Source: Bordetella parapertussis (GTDB lineage Bacteria > Pseudomonadota > Gammaproteobacteria > Burkholderiales > Burkholderiaceae_B). From it: DNA of 64,000 bases. The notes beneath the pieces were generated by a model. That model was given only the letters and a program-made list of their open reading frames with translations, did not search any database and was not told where the DNA came from. The number at the start of each line of letters is the position of its first letter. The first letter of the stretch is position 1. Both the position numbers and the translations under genes were made by a program. The stretch is from NCBI GenBank assembly GCA_945903445.1, contig CAMDNZ010000012.1:1-64000 (forward strand), given 5' to 3'. Positions 36,727 to 45,597 of the stretch are shown piece by piece.

Positions 36727-38196
36727 ATGCAAGAAACCACACTAAAGCGCGCCGCTAATCGATCGGCTGCCGCCACCGCCGTCTCGCCCGATCATGTCTT
36801 GCCCGACACCGATTTGTTGGATGCATTGGCCGCCACGCCTGCTGGCGACCGGCCGGTGAAAAAACTGTTTATCCGCACCTTCGGCTGCCAGATGAACGAA
36901 TACGACTCCGACAAAATGGCCGATGTGTTGCGCGAAGACCAGGGGCTGGAACTCACCCAAACGGTCGAAGAGGCCGACGTCATTCTGTTCAACACCTGTT
37001 CGGTGCGCGAAAAAGCGCAAGAGAAGGTGTTCTCCGATCTGGGCCGAGTCCAGCATCTCAAAAAGCTCAATCCCAATCTGGTGATTGGCGTAGGTGGCTG
37101 CGTGGCCAGCCAGGAAGGTCAGGCCATCGTCAAACGCGCGCCTTACGTCGATGTGGTGTTCGGCCCGCAAACGCTGCATCGACTGCCCGAACTGATCCGC
37201 CGCCGCCGCGCGGAAGGTCGCTCGCAGGTGGACATCAGCTTCCCCGAGATCGAGAAATTCGACGCGCTGCCACCGGCCCGGGTCGATGGCCCTACGGCAT
37301 TCGTGTCGATCATGGAAGGCTGTAGCAAATATTGCAGCTTTTGTGTCGTGCCCTACACGCGCGGCCAGGAAGTGTCGCGTCCCTTCGAAGACGTGCTGGT
37401 CGATATCGCCGACTTGGCCGACCAAGGCGTGAAGGAAGTGACGCTGCTGGGCCAGAACGTCAACGCCTACCGAGGCGCCATCGAAGGCACCGACGAGATC
37501 GCCGACTTCGCCCAGCTGCTCGATTACGTTCACGAGATTCCCGGTATCGAACGCATCCGCTACACCACCTCGCATCCAAAGGAAATGACGCCTCGTCTGA
37601 TCGAAGCGCACGGCCGCCTGCCCAAGCTGGTGCCGTTCTTGCATCTGCCAGTACAGGCCGGGAGCGATCGGGTGCTTTCGGGCATGAAGCGCGGCTATAC
37701 CACGCTGGAATTCAAATCGGTGGTGCGTAAGCTGCGTGCGGCGCGTCCCGGGCTGACGTTATCGTCGGACTTCATCGTCGGATTTCCTGGCGAGACCGAA
37801 GAAGACTTCGAAAAAACCATCAAGCTGATCGAAGACGTCGGCTTCGACACCTCGTTCTCGTTCGTCTACTCGCGCCGGCCGGGCACACCGGCTGCCGATC
37901 TGCTCGACGACACCCCGCAAGAGGTCAAACTCAAGCGCTTGCAGCGCCTGCAAGCCCTGATCAACCAACAGGCCGCCGCGATCAGCACCGCCATGTTGGG
38001 TTCCGTTCAGCGGGTGCTGGTCGAGGGCCGGGCTCGCCGTGACGAGACTGAGCTGACCGGCAAGACCGAGAACAACCGCAGCGTGAACTTCGCCGGAGAT
38101 GCTCGGCTGATCGGGCATATGGTGGACGTGCGCATCGTTCACGCCCACGCCAATACGCTGCGCGGCGAAGTCGTGCGTGCGGCCGAGCAAGCCTAA
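36727..38196 (+). CDS. miaB: tRNA-2-methylthio-N6-dimethylallyladenosine synthase
   Basis: 489 residues, radical-SAM methylthiotransferase. N-terminal UPF0004 domain with RTFGCQMNEYDSD, NTCSVRE and VGGCVAS supplies three cluster Cys; radical-SAM cluster motif is CSKYCSFC; a TRAM domain ends the protein (LTGKTENNRSVNF). A low-complexity N-terminal extension of about 40 residues precedes the core. The TAA abuts the phoH ATG. Confidence 0.95.
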   Translation: MQETTLKRAANRSAAATAVSPDHVLPDTDLLDALAATPAGDRPVKKLFIRTFGCQMNEYDSDKMADVLREDQGLELTQTVEEADVILFNTCSVREKAQEKVFSDLGRVQHLKKLNPNLVIGVGGCVASQEGQAIVKRAPYVDVVFGPQTLHRLPELIRRRRAEGRSQVDISFPEIEKFDALPPARVDGPTAFVSIMEGCSKYCSFCVVPYTRGQEVSRPFEDVLVDIADLADQGVKEVTLLGQNVNAYRGAIEGTDEIADFAQLLDYVHEIPGIERIRYTTSHPKEMTPRLIEAHGRLPKLVPFLHLPVQAGSDRVLSGMKRGYTTLEFKSVVRKLRAARPGLTLSSDFIVGFPGETEEDFEKTIKLIEDVGFDTSFSFVYSRRPGTPAADLLDDTPQEVKLKRLQRLQALINQQAAAISTAMLGSVQRVLVEGRARRDETELTGKTENNRSVNFAGDARLIGHMVDVRIVHAHANTLRGEVVRAAEQA

Positions 38197-39258
38197 ATGA
38201 CAGATAAAGCTCCCCGCAGTCGCCGAGTCTTGCCCGAAGTCGTCACCCTCGATGGTGACAACACCCATCTGGCCAACCTGTGCGGCCCACTGGACGAAAA
38301 TCTGCGCCAGTTGGCCGATGGTCTGGGCGTCACCTTGAACCGTCGAGGCGATCGAGTCACCTTGGAGGGCGAGCACGCCGAATTGGCGGCTCGCGCGTTG
38401 CGCCGATTCCATCACCAGGCGCGCCACAAACCCTTGGGCATCGACGACGTTCAACTTGGACTGGTCGAAATTCGAGCAGCCCTGCAAAGCGCACGCGACG
38501 CCCAGGCCGCCTCGGCAGCCGCCGAAGCCGCCCAGGCGCAGGCGACAGCCGAACGCAACGCGCTGCCTCCGGTCGACGACGAGTCGGACACCATCGCCTT
38601 GCGCACCCGGCGCAGCGATTTGCGCCCACGCACCCCGCGCCAGCGCGACTATCTGAACAACATTCTCAAGCACGACATCACCTTCGGCGTCGGCCCGGCC
38701 GGTACGGGCAAAACCTGGCTGGCCGTCGCGTGCGCCATCGACGCCATGGAGCGCGACAGCGTCCAGCGCATCGTGTTGACCCGCCCGGCCGTCGAGGCGG
38801 GCGAACGTCTGGGCTTTCTGCCCGGCGATCTGGCGCAAAAGGTCGACCCCTACCTGCGACCGCTGTACGACGCGCTCTATGACCTGATGGGTTTCGAGCG
38901 GGTACAGCGTCTGTTCGAGAAACAAAGCATCGAGATCGCACCACTGGCCTACATGCGCGGTCGCACGCTGAATCATGCTTTCGTCATTCTCGACGAAGCG
39001 CAGAACACCAAGCCCGAGCAAATGAAGATGTTTCTGACCCGCATCGGATTCGGCAGCAAGGCCGTCATCACCGGCGATCCCTCGCAGGTCGATTTGCAGC
39101 GCGGCCAGAAGAGCGGTTTGGCGCATGCCGTCGAGGTGCTCGCCAACATTCAGGGCATCGCGTCCACTCGCTTCACCAGCCGCGATGTGGTGCGTCACCC
39201 GCTGGTGGCCCGCATCGTCGATGCTTACGAGGCGGCTGGCGATCATCATGAGCGCTGA
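38197..39258 (+). CDS. phoH: PhoH-like ATPase (YbeZ)
   Basis: 353 residues with Walker A in GVGPAGTGKTWLA and Walker B VILDEAQN. The first 140 residues are a KH-like plus Ala-rich linker. YbeZ is thought to work with YbeY in rRNA/ribosome quality control. It starts at the base after the miaB stop and overlaps ybeY by 11 bases. Confidence 0.94.
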   Translation: MTDKAPRSRRVLPEVVTLDGDNTHLANLCGPLDENLRQLADGLGVTLNRRGDRVTLEGEHAELAARALRRFHHQARHKPLGIDDVQLGLVEIRAALQSARDAQAASAAAEAAQAQATAERNALPPVDDESDTIALRTRRSDLRPRTPRQRDYLNNILKHDITFGVGPAGTGKTWLAVACAIDAMERDSVQRIVLTRPAVEAGERLGFLPGDLAQKVDPYLRPLYDALYDLMGFERVQRLFEKQSIEIAPLAYMRGRTLNHAFVILDEAQNTKPEQMKMFLTRIGFGSKAVITGDPSQVDLQRGQKSGLAHAVEVLANIQGIASTRFTSRDVVRHPLVARIVDAYEAAGDHHER

Positions 39259-39721
39259 TCTGTCGCTGGCGGTGCAATATGGCGTCGTCTGTGCCGATCT
39301 GCCCCGCTGGCGACTGCGTCGCTGGGCACAGCGCGCCGTGAACGGCGCCTTGGCCGACGGCTGCGAAGCCGCTGCGCGGGTCGGCTACAACGTTCGCTTA
39401 GTCGGCCAAGCAGAGGGACGACAGCTGAATCTGAGCTTTCGCCAGCGCGACTACGCCACCAACGTCCTCACGTTCGAGTACGGCAGCGATCCCGAAGGCC
39501 GCACATGCGGCGATATCGTGATCTGCCTGCCGGTGCTACGGCGCGAGGCACGCGAGCAAGGCAAAACCTTGCTCGACCATGCCGCTCACCTGACGATGCA
39601 TGGCTGCCTGCACGCTTTGGGTTACGACCATATTCGTGCGCGCGATGCCAAACGGATGGAAGCCCTGGAAACCGCCTTATTGGCGACATTTGGCATAGCC
39701 GATCCCTATCGGGCCCAGTAG
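39248..39721 (+). CDS. ybeY: Endoribonuclease YbeY
   Basis: 157 residues from ATG 39248. The zinc motif HLTMHGCLHALGYDH (HxxxHxxxxxH) is intact, and RQRDYATNVLTFEY precedes it. Needed for 16S rRNA 3'-end maturation and ribosome quality control. The start overlaps phoH. Confidence 0.95.
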   Translation: MSADLSLAVQYGVVCADLPRWRLRRWAQRAVNGALADGCEAAARVGYNVRLVGQAEGRQLNLSFRQRDYATNVLTFEYGSDPEGRTCGDIVICLPVLRREAREQGKTLLDHAAHLTMHGCLHALGYDHIRARDAKRMEALETALLATFGIADPYRAQ

Positions 39722-39817
39722 TCCCACACGCTGGCCGGCCGCATGAGTGGCCAGTGTCTCGTAGACGGCGATGGTAATCGGTTATGCTGGTGCCTCCAAA
39801 ACTCGTCCGATAGGACA

Positions 39818-40708
39818 ATGTCAGACCCCGCCCATCCCGACGCGGACGCCTCGCGTGCCGCCAGATCTCCCAGTAAATCCTTCGTGGACCGCCTGCTCGC
39901 GCGGCTGCGTCGTCCCGAACCCGAAGATCGCGACGCCATCATGGGCGTGCTCGACACTGCACACGAGCGCGACGTGCTCGATGCCGAGTCTTTTCGCATC
40001 ATCAAGGGCGCACTGGCTTTTTCCGAACAAACTGTGGGCGACATCATGGTGCCGCGCTCACGTGTGGACATGCTGGACATCGCCCAGCCCCTGTCGGTCC
40101 TACTGCCGCGCATCATCGAAACCGCTCATTCGCGCTTTCCCGTTTACGAAGACGATCGCGACAACGTGGTCGGCGTCCTGCTCGCCAAGGATCTGTTGCG
40201 CTGCCTGACCGATCCGCAGACCGACTTGCGCTCGCTGGTGCGCAACGCGGTATTCATTCCAGAATCCAAACGCCTCGATGTGCTGCTGGGCGAATTTCGC
40301 AGCAGCCGCAACCATCAGGCCATCGTCATCGACGAACACGGTGGCATCTCGGGTCTGGTCACGATGGAAGACGTGCTCGAACAGATCGTCGGTGCGATCG
40401 ACGACGAGTATGACGAAGACGACGAAGACGCTATCGTCACCGAAAGCGAAAACCAGTGGCGTGTGGTGGCCTCGACCGACATCGAGCGTTTTAATGAAGT
40501 CTTCGACACCCAGATTCCCGACGACGATTACGACAGTATCGGGGGCTGGTTGGGTGGCGAACTCGACCGGATCCCGCGTCGAGGCGATCACACCGTTTAT
40601 GGCGATCTGCGCATCGATGTCATGCGCGCCGACGCCCGTCGCGCCCTGTGGTTACGCGTGCGCCGCCTGCCGCGTGCAGCGAGCGGGCTCGACGCCTTGG
40701 CACCATGA
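39818..40708 (+). CDS. corC: CorC/YbeX-type transporter-associated CBS protein
   Basis: 296 residues from ATG 39818. Two CBS domains (about 65-190; FPVYEDDRDNVVGVL, QAIVIDEHGGISGLV) and a C-terminal CorC_HlyC domain (VVASTDIERFNEVF). Magnesium/cobalt-efflux or ribosome-linked role in the ybeZYX-lnt cluster. The stop overlaps the lnt start (ATGA). Confidence 0.93.
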   Translation: MSDPAHPDADASRAARSPSKSFVDRLLARLRRPEPEDRDAIMGVLDTAHERDVLDAESFRIIKGALAFSEQTVGDIMVPRSRVDMLDIAQPLSVLLPRIIETAHSRFPVYEDDRDNVVGVLLAKDLLRCLTDPQTDLRSLVRNAVFIPESKRLDVLLGEFRSSRNHQAIVIDEHGGISGLVTMEDVLEQIVGAIDDEYDEDDEDAIVTESENQWRVVASTDIERFNEVFDTQIPDDDYDSIGGWLGGELDRIPRRGDHTVYGDLRIDVMRADARRALWLRVRRLPRAASGLDALAP

Positions 40709-42327
40709 CGGCGCGCACGGTGGGCCCGCGCACCCGTCGCCTGGGCCTGCTGGCGGTGGCTGGCGCGGCACACGCTCTATCGTTCGCGCCGGGTCCGCTG
40801 CCGGGTTGGGCGCTGCCGCTGATTCAATGCGCCGCGCTCGCTTTTCTGGTGTTCCAAACCCTACGCGCGCCGTCGGTCCGGCAGGCCGCCATCGGTGGTC
40901 TGGTATTTGGCGGACTGACTTACTTCATCGGTTTGTACTGGTTGTATGTCAGCCTGCACGTCTACGGCGGCATGGCCCTGCCGCTGGCTGTGGGCGGCGT
41001 ATTGGCCCTGGCGGCGTACCTCGCGCTGTACCCCGCCATCGCTTGTGCCCTAGCGCGCCGTCTGACGCCTTGGCCTGCGGGGGTGCCCTCGCCCGCTTAT
41101 TTGCTGGGCAGCGCATCGGTGTTCGGCGCAGCCTGGGCGGGCACCGAGTGGTTGCGCGGCACTTTGCTAACTGGATTTCCATGGCTGAACATCGGCTATG
41201 CCCATGTCGATAGCCCGCTGGCGGGCTGGTCCTCGGTGTTGGGCGTGTATGGCGTCGCGTTTTTCGCAGCCTGTGCAGCGGCCGCCTTGGCCTCGCTCTG
41301 GTTGCACGGCCCGTCACGTAACGCCCGTCACGGCGCCGCCCCATTGGCGGCAGTGGCCGTTGTCGCAATCGGTGCAGTACTGGCCCGAGTTGATTGGGGC
41401 GTTCCAATCGGCGCGCCATTGACGGTCGAGCTGGTGCAAGGCAATGTGCCGCAGTCGCAGAAGTTCGATCCGGCGCAGATGGAGGCAGGCATCGTCAGCC
41501 ATATGCGACTGGCGCTCAACAGCGGTGCGACGCAGGCGCGGCCCGATATGGTGCTGCTGCCCGAGACGGTGCTGCCTGTTTTTCAAGATCAGCTTGCACC
41601 GAGCGTTTGGGAAACCTGGCGCGAGATCGCGGCGCGGCGCGACACCACCATCGTCATGGGCACGCCTTTGCACACCCGGCATAACGACGTATCGGGCTGG
41701 ACCAATAGTGTAATCGGCATCGACGCCAAAACGCCCTTAGACGCCATTCGCAACGCCCGCACGGACATGCGCTACGACAAGCGCCAGCTGGTGCCGTTCG
41801 GCGAATTCGTCCCGACGGGATTCCGTTGGTTCGTCGACGCCATGCAGATGCCCTTGGGCGACTTCAACCGGGGCGAGGAACGTCAACGGCCCTTCCCCAT
41901 CGGCGAGCAGCACGTGGCTTTCAACATTTGCTACGAAGACTTGTTCGGGGAAGATCTCTTGCCTGCGCTACATACCGGCGACGACGGCTCATTAGGTGCG
42001 ACCGTCATGGCCAACGTCAGCAACCTGGGATGGTTCGGCGACACCTGGGCCTTGCGCCAACACTGGCAAATTGCCAGGCTACGCACGATCGAAACGGCTC
42101 GCCCCATGTTGGTGGCGACCAATACGGGTTTGACGGGTGCGATCGATCATCGCGGACAGGCCGTGGCTGTCCTCGCTCCGCACATTCCCGCCGTGTTGCC
42201 GGTGACGGTGCAAGGCATGGCCGGTTTGACGCCTTACGCCCGGATGGGTAATGTCGCCGTGTTGGTGCTGATTGGCCTGTGCCTGGTCGTGGCGATCGTT
42301 CTGCGACGCCGTGACGCGCAGGGCTGA
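40705..42327 (+). CDS. lnt: Apolipoprotein N-acyltransferase
   Basis: 540 residues. About six N-terminal membrane helices, then a nitrilase-like periplasmic domain (from about 235) with catalytic Glu in LLPETVLPVF, Lys in YDKRQLVPFGEFVP, and Cys in NICYEDLFGE, then a C-terminal helix. It adds the third acyl chain to lipoproteins; several predicted lipoproteins in this window would be substrates. Confidence 0.95.
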   Translation: MTARTVGPRTRRLGLLAVAGAAHALSFAPGPLPGWALPLIQCAALAFLVFQTLRAPSVRQAAIGGLVFGGLTYFIGLYWLYVSLHVYGGMALPLAVGGVLALAAYLALYPAIACALARRLTPWPAGVPSPAYLLGSASVFGAAWAGTEWLRGTLLTGFPWLNIGYAHVDSPLAGWSSVLGVYGVAFFAACAAAALASLWLHGPSRNARHGAAPLAAVAVVAIGAVLARVDWGVPIGAPLTVELVQGNVPQSQKFDPAQMEAGIVSHMRLALNSGATQARPDMVLLPETVLPVFQDQLAPSVWETWREIAARRDTTIVMGTPLHTRHNDVSGWTNSVIGIDAKTPLDAIRNARTDMRYDKRQLVPFGEFVPTGFRWFVDAMQMPLGDFNRGEERQRPFPIGEQHVAFNICYEDLFGEDLLPALHTGDDGSLGATVMANVSNLGWFGDTWALRQHWQIARLRTIETARPMLVATNTGLTGAIDHRGQAVAVLAPHIPAVLPVTVQGMAGLTPYARMGNVAVLVLIGLCLVVAIVLRRRDAQG

Positions 42328-42358
42328 TACAAATATTTTAATAAATATCGCACTAGAC

Positions 42359-42387
42359 TTGCACACATTCGATTTTTTATGCATAAT
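42359..42387 (+). promoter_or_regulatory. Sigma-70-like promoter of the tRNA cluster
   Basis: TTGCAC at 42359-42364 and CATAAT at 42382-42387 with 17-base spacing match the -35 and -10 consensus well, in an AT-rich gap after lnt. Transcription would begin near 42394, about 38 bases before tRNA-Ala. Confidence 0.7.
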
Positions 42388-42431
42388 CTCGTTTCTTCGC
42401 TGCTGCCACGCAAAAACGTAGCAGAAACAAC

Positions 42432-42504
<73 letters not shown>

Positions 42505-42593
42505 CAAGTTACCGCGAAGACTTGAATGAGGCACCCGCTTGCCGGATTCGAGTAGAAGTAAAATGAAGTCGTAGTACAAGCAGTATCGGTCCT

Positions 42594-42669
42594 GTCCCCT
42601 TCGTCTAGAGGCCTAGGACATCACCCTTTCACGGTGAGTACAGGGGTTCGAATCCCCTAGGGGACGCCA
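42594..42669 (+). tRNA. tRNA-Glu (anticodon TTC)
   Basis: 76 bases including the encoded CCA. Acceptor GTCCCCT/AGGGGAC, anticodon loop CTTTCAC (TTC), T-arm GGGG TTCGAAT CCCC. Confidence 0.96.
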
Positions 42670-42773
42670 AGTTTTCTTGGTTGTGTCGTCTACGGATGAT
42701 GCGCGGTTCGACAAGCGACAGTGACGCGTCGTGGTTCTTCGAGCTAGGCTTGAAACAAGTAGTACACCGCTGC

Positions 42774-42850
42774 GGAGCGGTAGTTCAGTTGGTTAGAATA
42801 CCGGCCTGTCACGCCGGGGGTCGCGGGTTCGAGCCCCGTCCGCTCCGCCA
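42774..42850 (+). tRNA. tRNA-Asp (anticodon GTC)
   Basis: 77 bases including the encoded CCA. Acceptor GGAGCGG/CCGCTCC, anticodon loop CTGTCAC (GTC), T-arm GCGGG TTCGAGC CCCGT. Confidence 0.96.
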
Positions 42851-42862
42851 AAGAATTTCTGC

Positions 42863-42892
42863 AAAGGCTTTGTCTCGCGACAAGGCCTTTTT
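42863..42892 (+). terminator. Terminator of the tRNA cluster
   Basis: Stem 42863-42874 / 42879-42890 (12 pairs, one wobble) with a four-base loop TCGC, continuing into TTTTT. It closes the tRNA transcript 12 bases after tRNA-Asp. Confidence 0.9.
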
Positions 42893-42946
42893 GCTTTGGA
42901 TCGCCTGTTGAGTTGTTTCGGTAAAACTCCGATCCGATCAAGAAGT

Positions 42947-43375
42947 CTAATTCGAGACACCCGTATCGGTGGGGCTTTGAACAGATTGACCCAAGGCCAT
43001 CTGGAACGTCGAGACCGTCATCTGTTGAATACCGATGGCACTGGCCACCACGGTAAGAATGATCGTCAAAGCGGCCATCCACACTTGGTGCTTCACATTG
43101 CCCATCCTATCGACGTCAGCACCGAGCTTATCAACGTCAGCACCGAGCTTATCGACTTTGAAACTCAACCTATCGACATCGAACCGTAGGGTGGTGACTT
43201 CGGCCCCCATTTTACCGACGTCGTGGCGCACCGAGCCCAGATCGATGCCCATCTTGTCGACATCACGACGGATGCCCTGGGCCGCCGCCTCGATGCGAGC
43301 GACCCGCGCGTCGGTACGTGCTTCGATGGCGTCCAATCGAGCATCCAGTTCAGAATAGGCATGGCAATAAGACAT
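42947..43375 (-). CDS. Coiled-coil protein with C-terminal membrane segment
   Basis: 142 residues from ATG 43375. A long heptad-repeat helix (MSYCHAYSELDARLDAIEAR onward, with repeated VDKLGAD units) is followed by one membrane helix (about 101-122, WMAALTIILTVVASAIGI) and a polar tail. It looks like a small trimeric or dimeric coiled-coil membrane protein (DUF1640-like in style). A 21-bp tandem repeat at 43112-43153 encodes two identical heptads. Orphan next to a tRNA cluster; function unknown. Confidence 0.65.
   Translation of the reverse strand: MSYCHAYSELDARLDAIEARTDARVARIEAAAQGIRRDVDKMGIDLGSVRHDVGKMGAEVTTLRFDVDRLSFKVDKLGADVDKLGADVDRMGNVKHQVWMAALTIILTVVASAIGIQQMTVSTFQMALGQSVQSPTDTGVSN
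43112..43153 (+). repeat. 21-bp tandem duplication inside the coiled-coil gene
   Basis: Two copies of a 21-base unit (43112-43132, 43133-43153) differ by one base. Each encodes one heptad (VDKLGAD), so the coil can lengthen or shorten without a frameshift. Confidence 0.85.
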
Positions 43376-43524
43376 GTTGACTTGCTCCGATGGCGCAGGC
43401 CATGCGATAAGACCCGCCGACCTATGAATGGAATACATCGATTCTACCGACGCCCCAAGCAAGGTAAATAGGATACGTCCGAGCCAGCCTCGGAACTTAC
43501 CGATGCGTCATCGCCGCCTGGCCG

Positions 43525-44694
43525 TCACGCGGATCGCTTCGCATCGTCGAGCGGCAAGGTGATGACGAAACATGCGCCACCTCGTGCCGAACGCTCAACG
43601 GTAATGGTGCCGCCATGCGTTTTCACCAAGGTTTGCACCACGGCCAGGCCCAATCCGGTGCCTCCCTTGGCCCGGCGCCTGGCGTTCTCCTCGCGGTAGA
43701 ACCGCTGAAAAATACGTGCCGCCATGGCCGGCTTGATGCCCGGCCCCGCGTCGCTGACGGTCAGAACCGCTACACGCCCTTCTTGCCGCAATGCGATGCC
43801 CAACCAGGCGCCCACCGCGGCATAGTGCAAAGCATTCTCGATCAAATTATCCAGCACCTGCCTGAGCCGATGAACGTCGCCCGATACAGTGACGGGTCGC
43901 TTGGGCAGGGTCGCCTCTATCGTCATACCGCCCGCTTGCAAACGACTGGCGCAATTGGCGACCGTCTCGCGCACCAGCGACACCAGTTCCACCGGGGCGA
44001 CCTGCAAAGTCAATCGCCCCGCATCGCCCACCGACAGCGTGTGCAAATCGCCCACCAAATAACCCAAATGCTGCACCTGAGCCAACAGGCGCTTGAACTC
44101 TTCTTCACCCGCAGGAATGACACCATCGCAAATGCCATGCAATCGCGCCTGCAATACCGCCAACGGGGTACGCAACTCGTGCGAGATCGCCGCCGCCGTA
44201 TACTGCCGCTCGCGCTCGAGCGCCTCCAACGAGTCCACCATGAGATTGAAATCTTTTAGCAGACTGGCCAACTCGCCTCGCTCGCGGCCCATGCCTGCGC
44301 GAACGCTGAAATCGCCCATCGCCACACGCCCCGCCGTCTCGGCAATGGCGGCAACCGGCTGAGTGACAATGCGAGAAGCCCAAAAGCCCGTGAGCAGCCC
44401 CATCGGCAGACATGTCAGCAATCCAGCAAATAGCGCGGTCAGATCGCTGCCGATGGGATCGCCGGTCGAATACAGGCTGTAGATCTCCCATACCCGTGGA
44501 TCGCTGTGCCGGTCGGCATCGTCTAAGCGCAGCAAATCACTACGCGCCTGCTCGGGCAAAGAAGCCACGAAACGCTCGTGCTCGAAACGTTGATAGAGCA
44601 TGATGGCAACCACCTGCACCGCCACCGTCACCACCACCGCGCAGGCAATCGCAGCGGCAAAGCGCAGCCAGATGCGGTCTATTGCTCGGGCCAC
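43525..44694 (-). CDS. BaeS-like sensor histidine kinase
   Basis: 389 residues from GTG 44694, overlapping the regulator gene by 16 bases; longer frames lie wholly in that gene. TM1 (about 10-32), a short periplasmic loop, TM2 (about 79-100), HAMP, HisKA with phospho-His in AAISHELRTPL, then HATPase with NLIENALHYA, DAGPGI and GGTGLGLAVV. The small sensor loop suggests envelope or membrane-stress sensing, as in BaeS. Divergent from the exporter operon at 45598. Confidence 0.9.
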   Translation of the reverse strand: MARAIDRIWLRFAAAIACAVVVTVAVQVVAIMLYQRFEHERFVASLPEQARSDLLRLDDADRHSDPRVWEIYSLYSTGDPIGSDLTALFAGLLTCLPMGLLTGFWASRIVTQPVAAIAETAGRVAMGDFSVRAGMGRERGELASLLKDFNLMVDSLEALERERQYTAAAISHELRTPLAVLQARLHGICDGVIPAGEEEFKRLLAQVQHLGYLVGDLHTLSVGDAGRLTLQVAPVELVSLVRETVANCASRLQAGGMTIEATLPKRPVTVSGDVHRLRQVLDNLIENALHYAAVGAWLGIALRQEGRVAVLTVSDAGPGIKPAMAARIFQRFYREENARRRAKGGTGLGLAVVQTLVKTHGGTITVERSARGGACFVITLPLDDAKRSA

Positions 44695-45413
44695 AGCCTG
44701 TACCCCACGCCCCGCACGGTGTCGATCAGATCGCCGCATCCCGCGTCCTGGAGTTTGCGGCGCAACTTGCTCAGATGGGAATCGATGACCCGCTCGAATG
44801 CTTCGCTGCCGGGCAAGCAGGCTTCGACCAGTTCGAGGCGGGAAAAACAACGACGCGGTTGCGAGGCAAGATGTGCCAGCAGACGGAACTCCGTCAAAGT
44901 CAACGGCAAAGTCTGGGGTTGGCCCCCTGCGTCGTAGGCACGGGCCGAATAGGCGTCGTTGTCGACCTCCAACATACCCACGCGCAGCAGCCGGCCCGTG
45001 CTGCGAGTTCCTAACGCGTGCGTGCGACGCAACACCGCACGCACGCGTGCCACCACCTCAGCCGGGTTGTAGGGCTTGACCACGTAATCGTCAGCCCCGA
45101 GGCGCAAACTGAGCATCTTGTCGAGGTCGTCGGCCAGCGCCGTCGTCATGATGACCGGTATATCGCTGGTCTGACGAATTTCCTTTAGAACGTCGACCCC
45201 ATCCTTGGCCGGAATGCCAATATCTAACAACACCATATCGGGCTGCAATTGCGCGACCTGCCGCAGGGCATCGAAACCATTGATGGCCAGGGTGACACGC
45301 ATACCGTCGCGTTGAAGATAAGCCATGAGCACATCGGCCAGTTCCGCTTCGTCTTCGACCACCAAAACCAATGGGCCGAGTGCACTGTCTGGCTGATTCA
45401 CCGTAAATCCCAT
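44679..45413 (-). CDS. OmpR/BaeR-like response regulator
   Basis: 244 residues. Receiver with VVEDEAELA, phospho-Asp in MVLLDIGIP and Lys in VVKPYNPAEV, then a winged-helix Trans_reg_C domain (LTLTEFRLLAHLASQP, VIDSHLSKLRRKL, VRGVGYRLW). The 184-base gap to the divergent exporter gene is its obvious binding site. Confidence 0.92.
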   Translation of the reverse strand: MGFTVNQPDSALGPLVLVVEDEAELADVLMAYLQRDGMRVTLAINGFDALRQVAQLQPDMVLLDIGIPAKDGVDVLKEIRQTSDIPVIMTTALADDLDKMLSLRLGADDYVVKPYNPAEVVARVRAVLRRTHALGTRSTGRLLRVGMLEVDNDAYSARAYDAGGQPQTLPLTLTEFRLLAHLASQPRRCFSRLELVEACLPGSEAFERVIDSHLSKLRRKLQDAGCGDLIDTVRGVGYRLWPEQ

Positions 45414-45597
45414 TCTGGAAGATAAGTCACGCGCACGGCGGCGATCCCAAGGTCGTTAAGTCGTTTGAATGGTAACTGTGTAGCTTGCCATGAAACCACT
45501 GCTATCTGACGGTGATTAACACTTGGTCTGGCAATTCTCCATCGTCCCTCCACATAGCCTGCACGGCTACTCCAGCAAGCCTGCGGAGAATATCGCC
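45414..45597. promoter_or_regulatory. Divergent promoter region, two-component system / exporter operon
   Basis: 184 bases between the response regulator and the outer-membrane exporter gene. GTCGTT occurs twice eight bases apart near 45452-45466, a possible but weak direct-repeat operator. GCGGAGAA precedes ATG 45598. No clear -35/-10 pair picked out. Confidence 0.4.

Noticed and set aside
37759..39249. 496-codon minus-strand frame over miaB/phoH
   Set aside because: Lies across two certain genes in a conserved operon; low-complexity translation.
42328..42358. Terminator of lnt in the AT-rich inverted repeat
   Set aside because: Short A/T-only stem without a GC core; too weak to call.
43112..43153. 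CRISPR-like repeat
   Set aside because: Only two adjacent units with no spacer; it is an in-frame heptad duplication.
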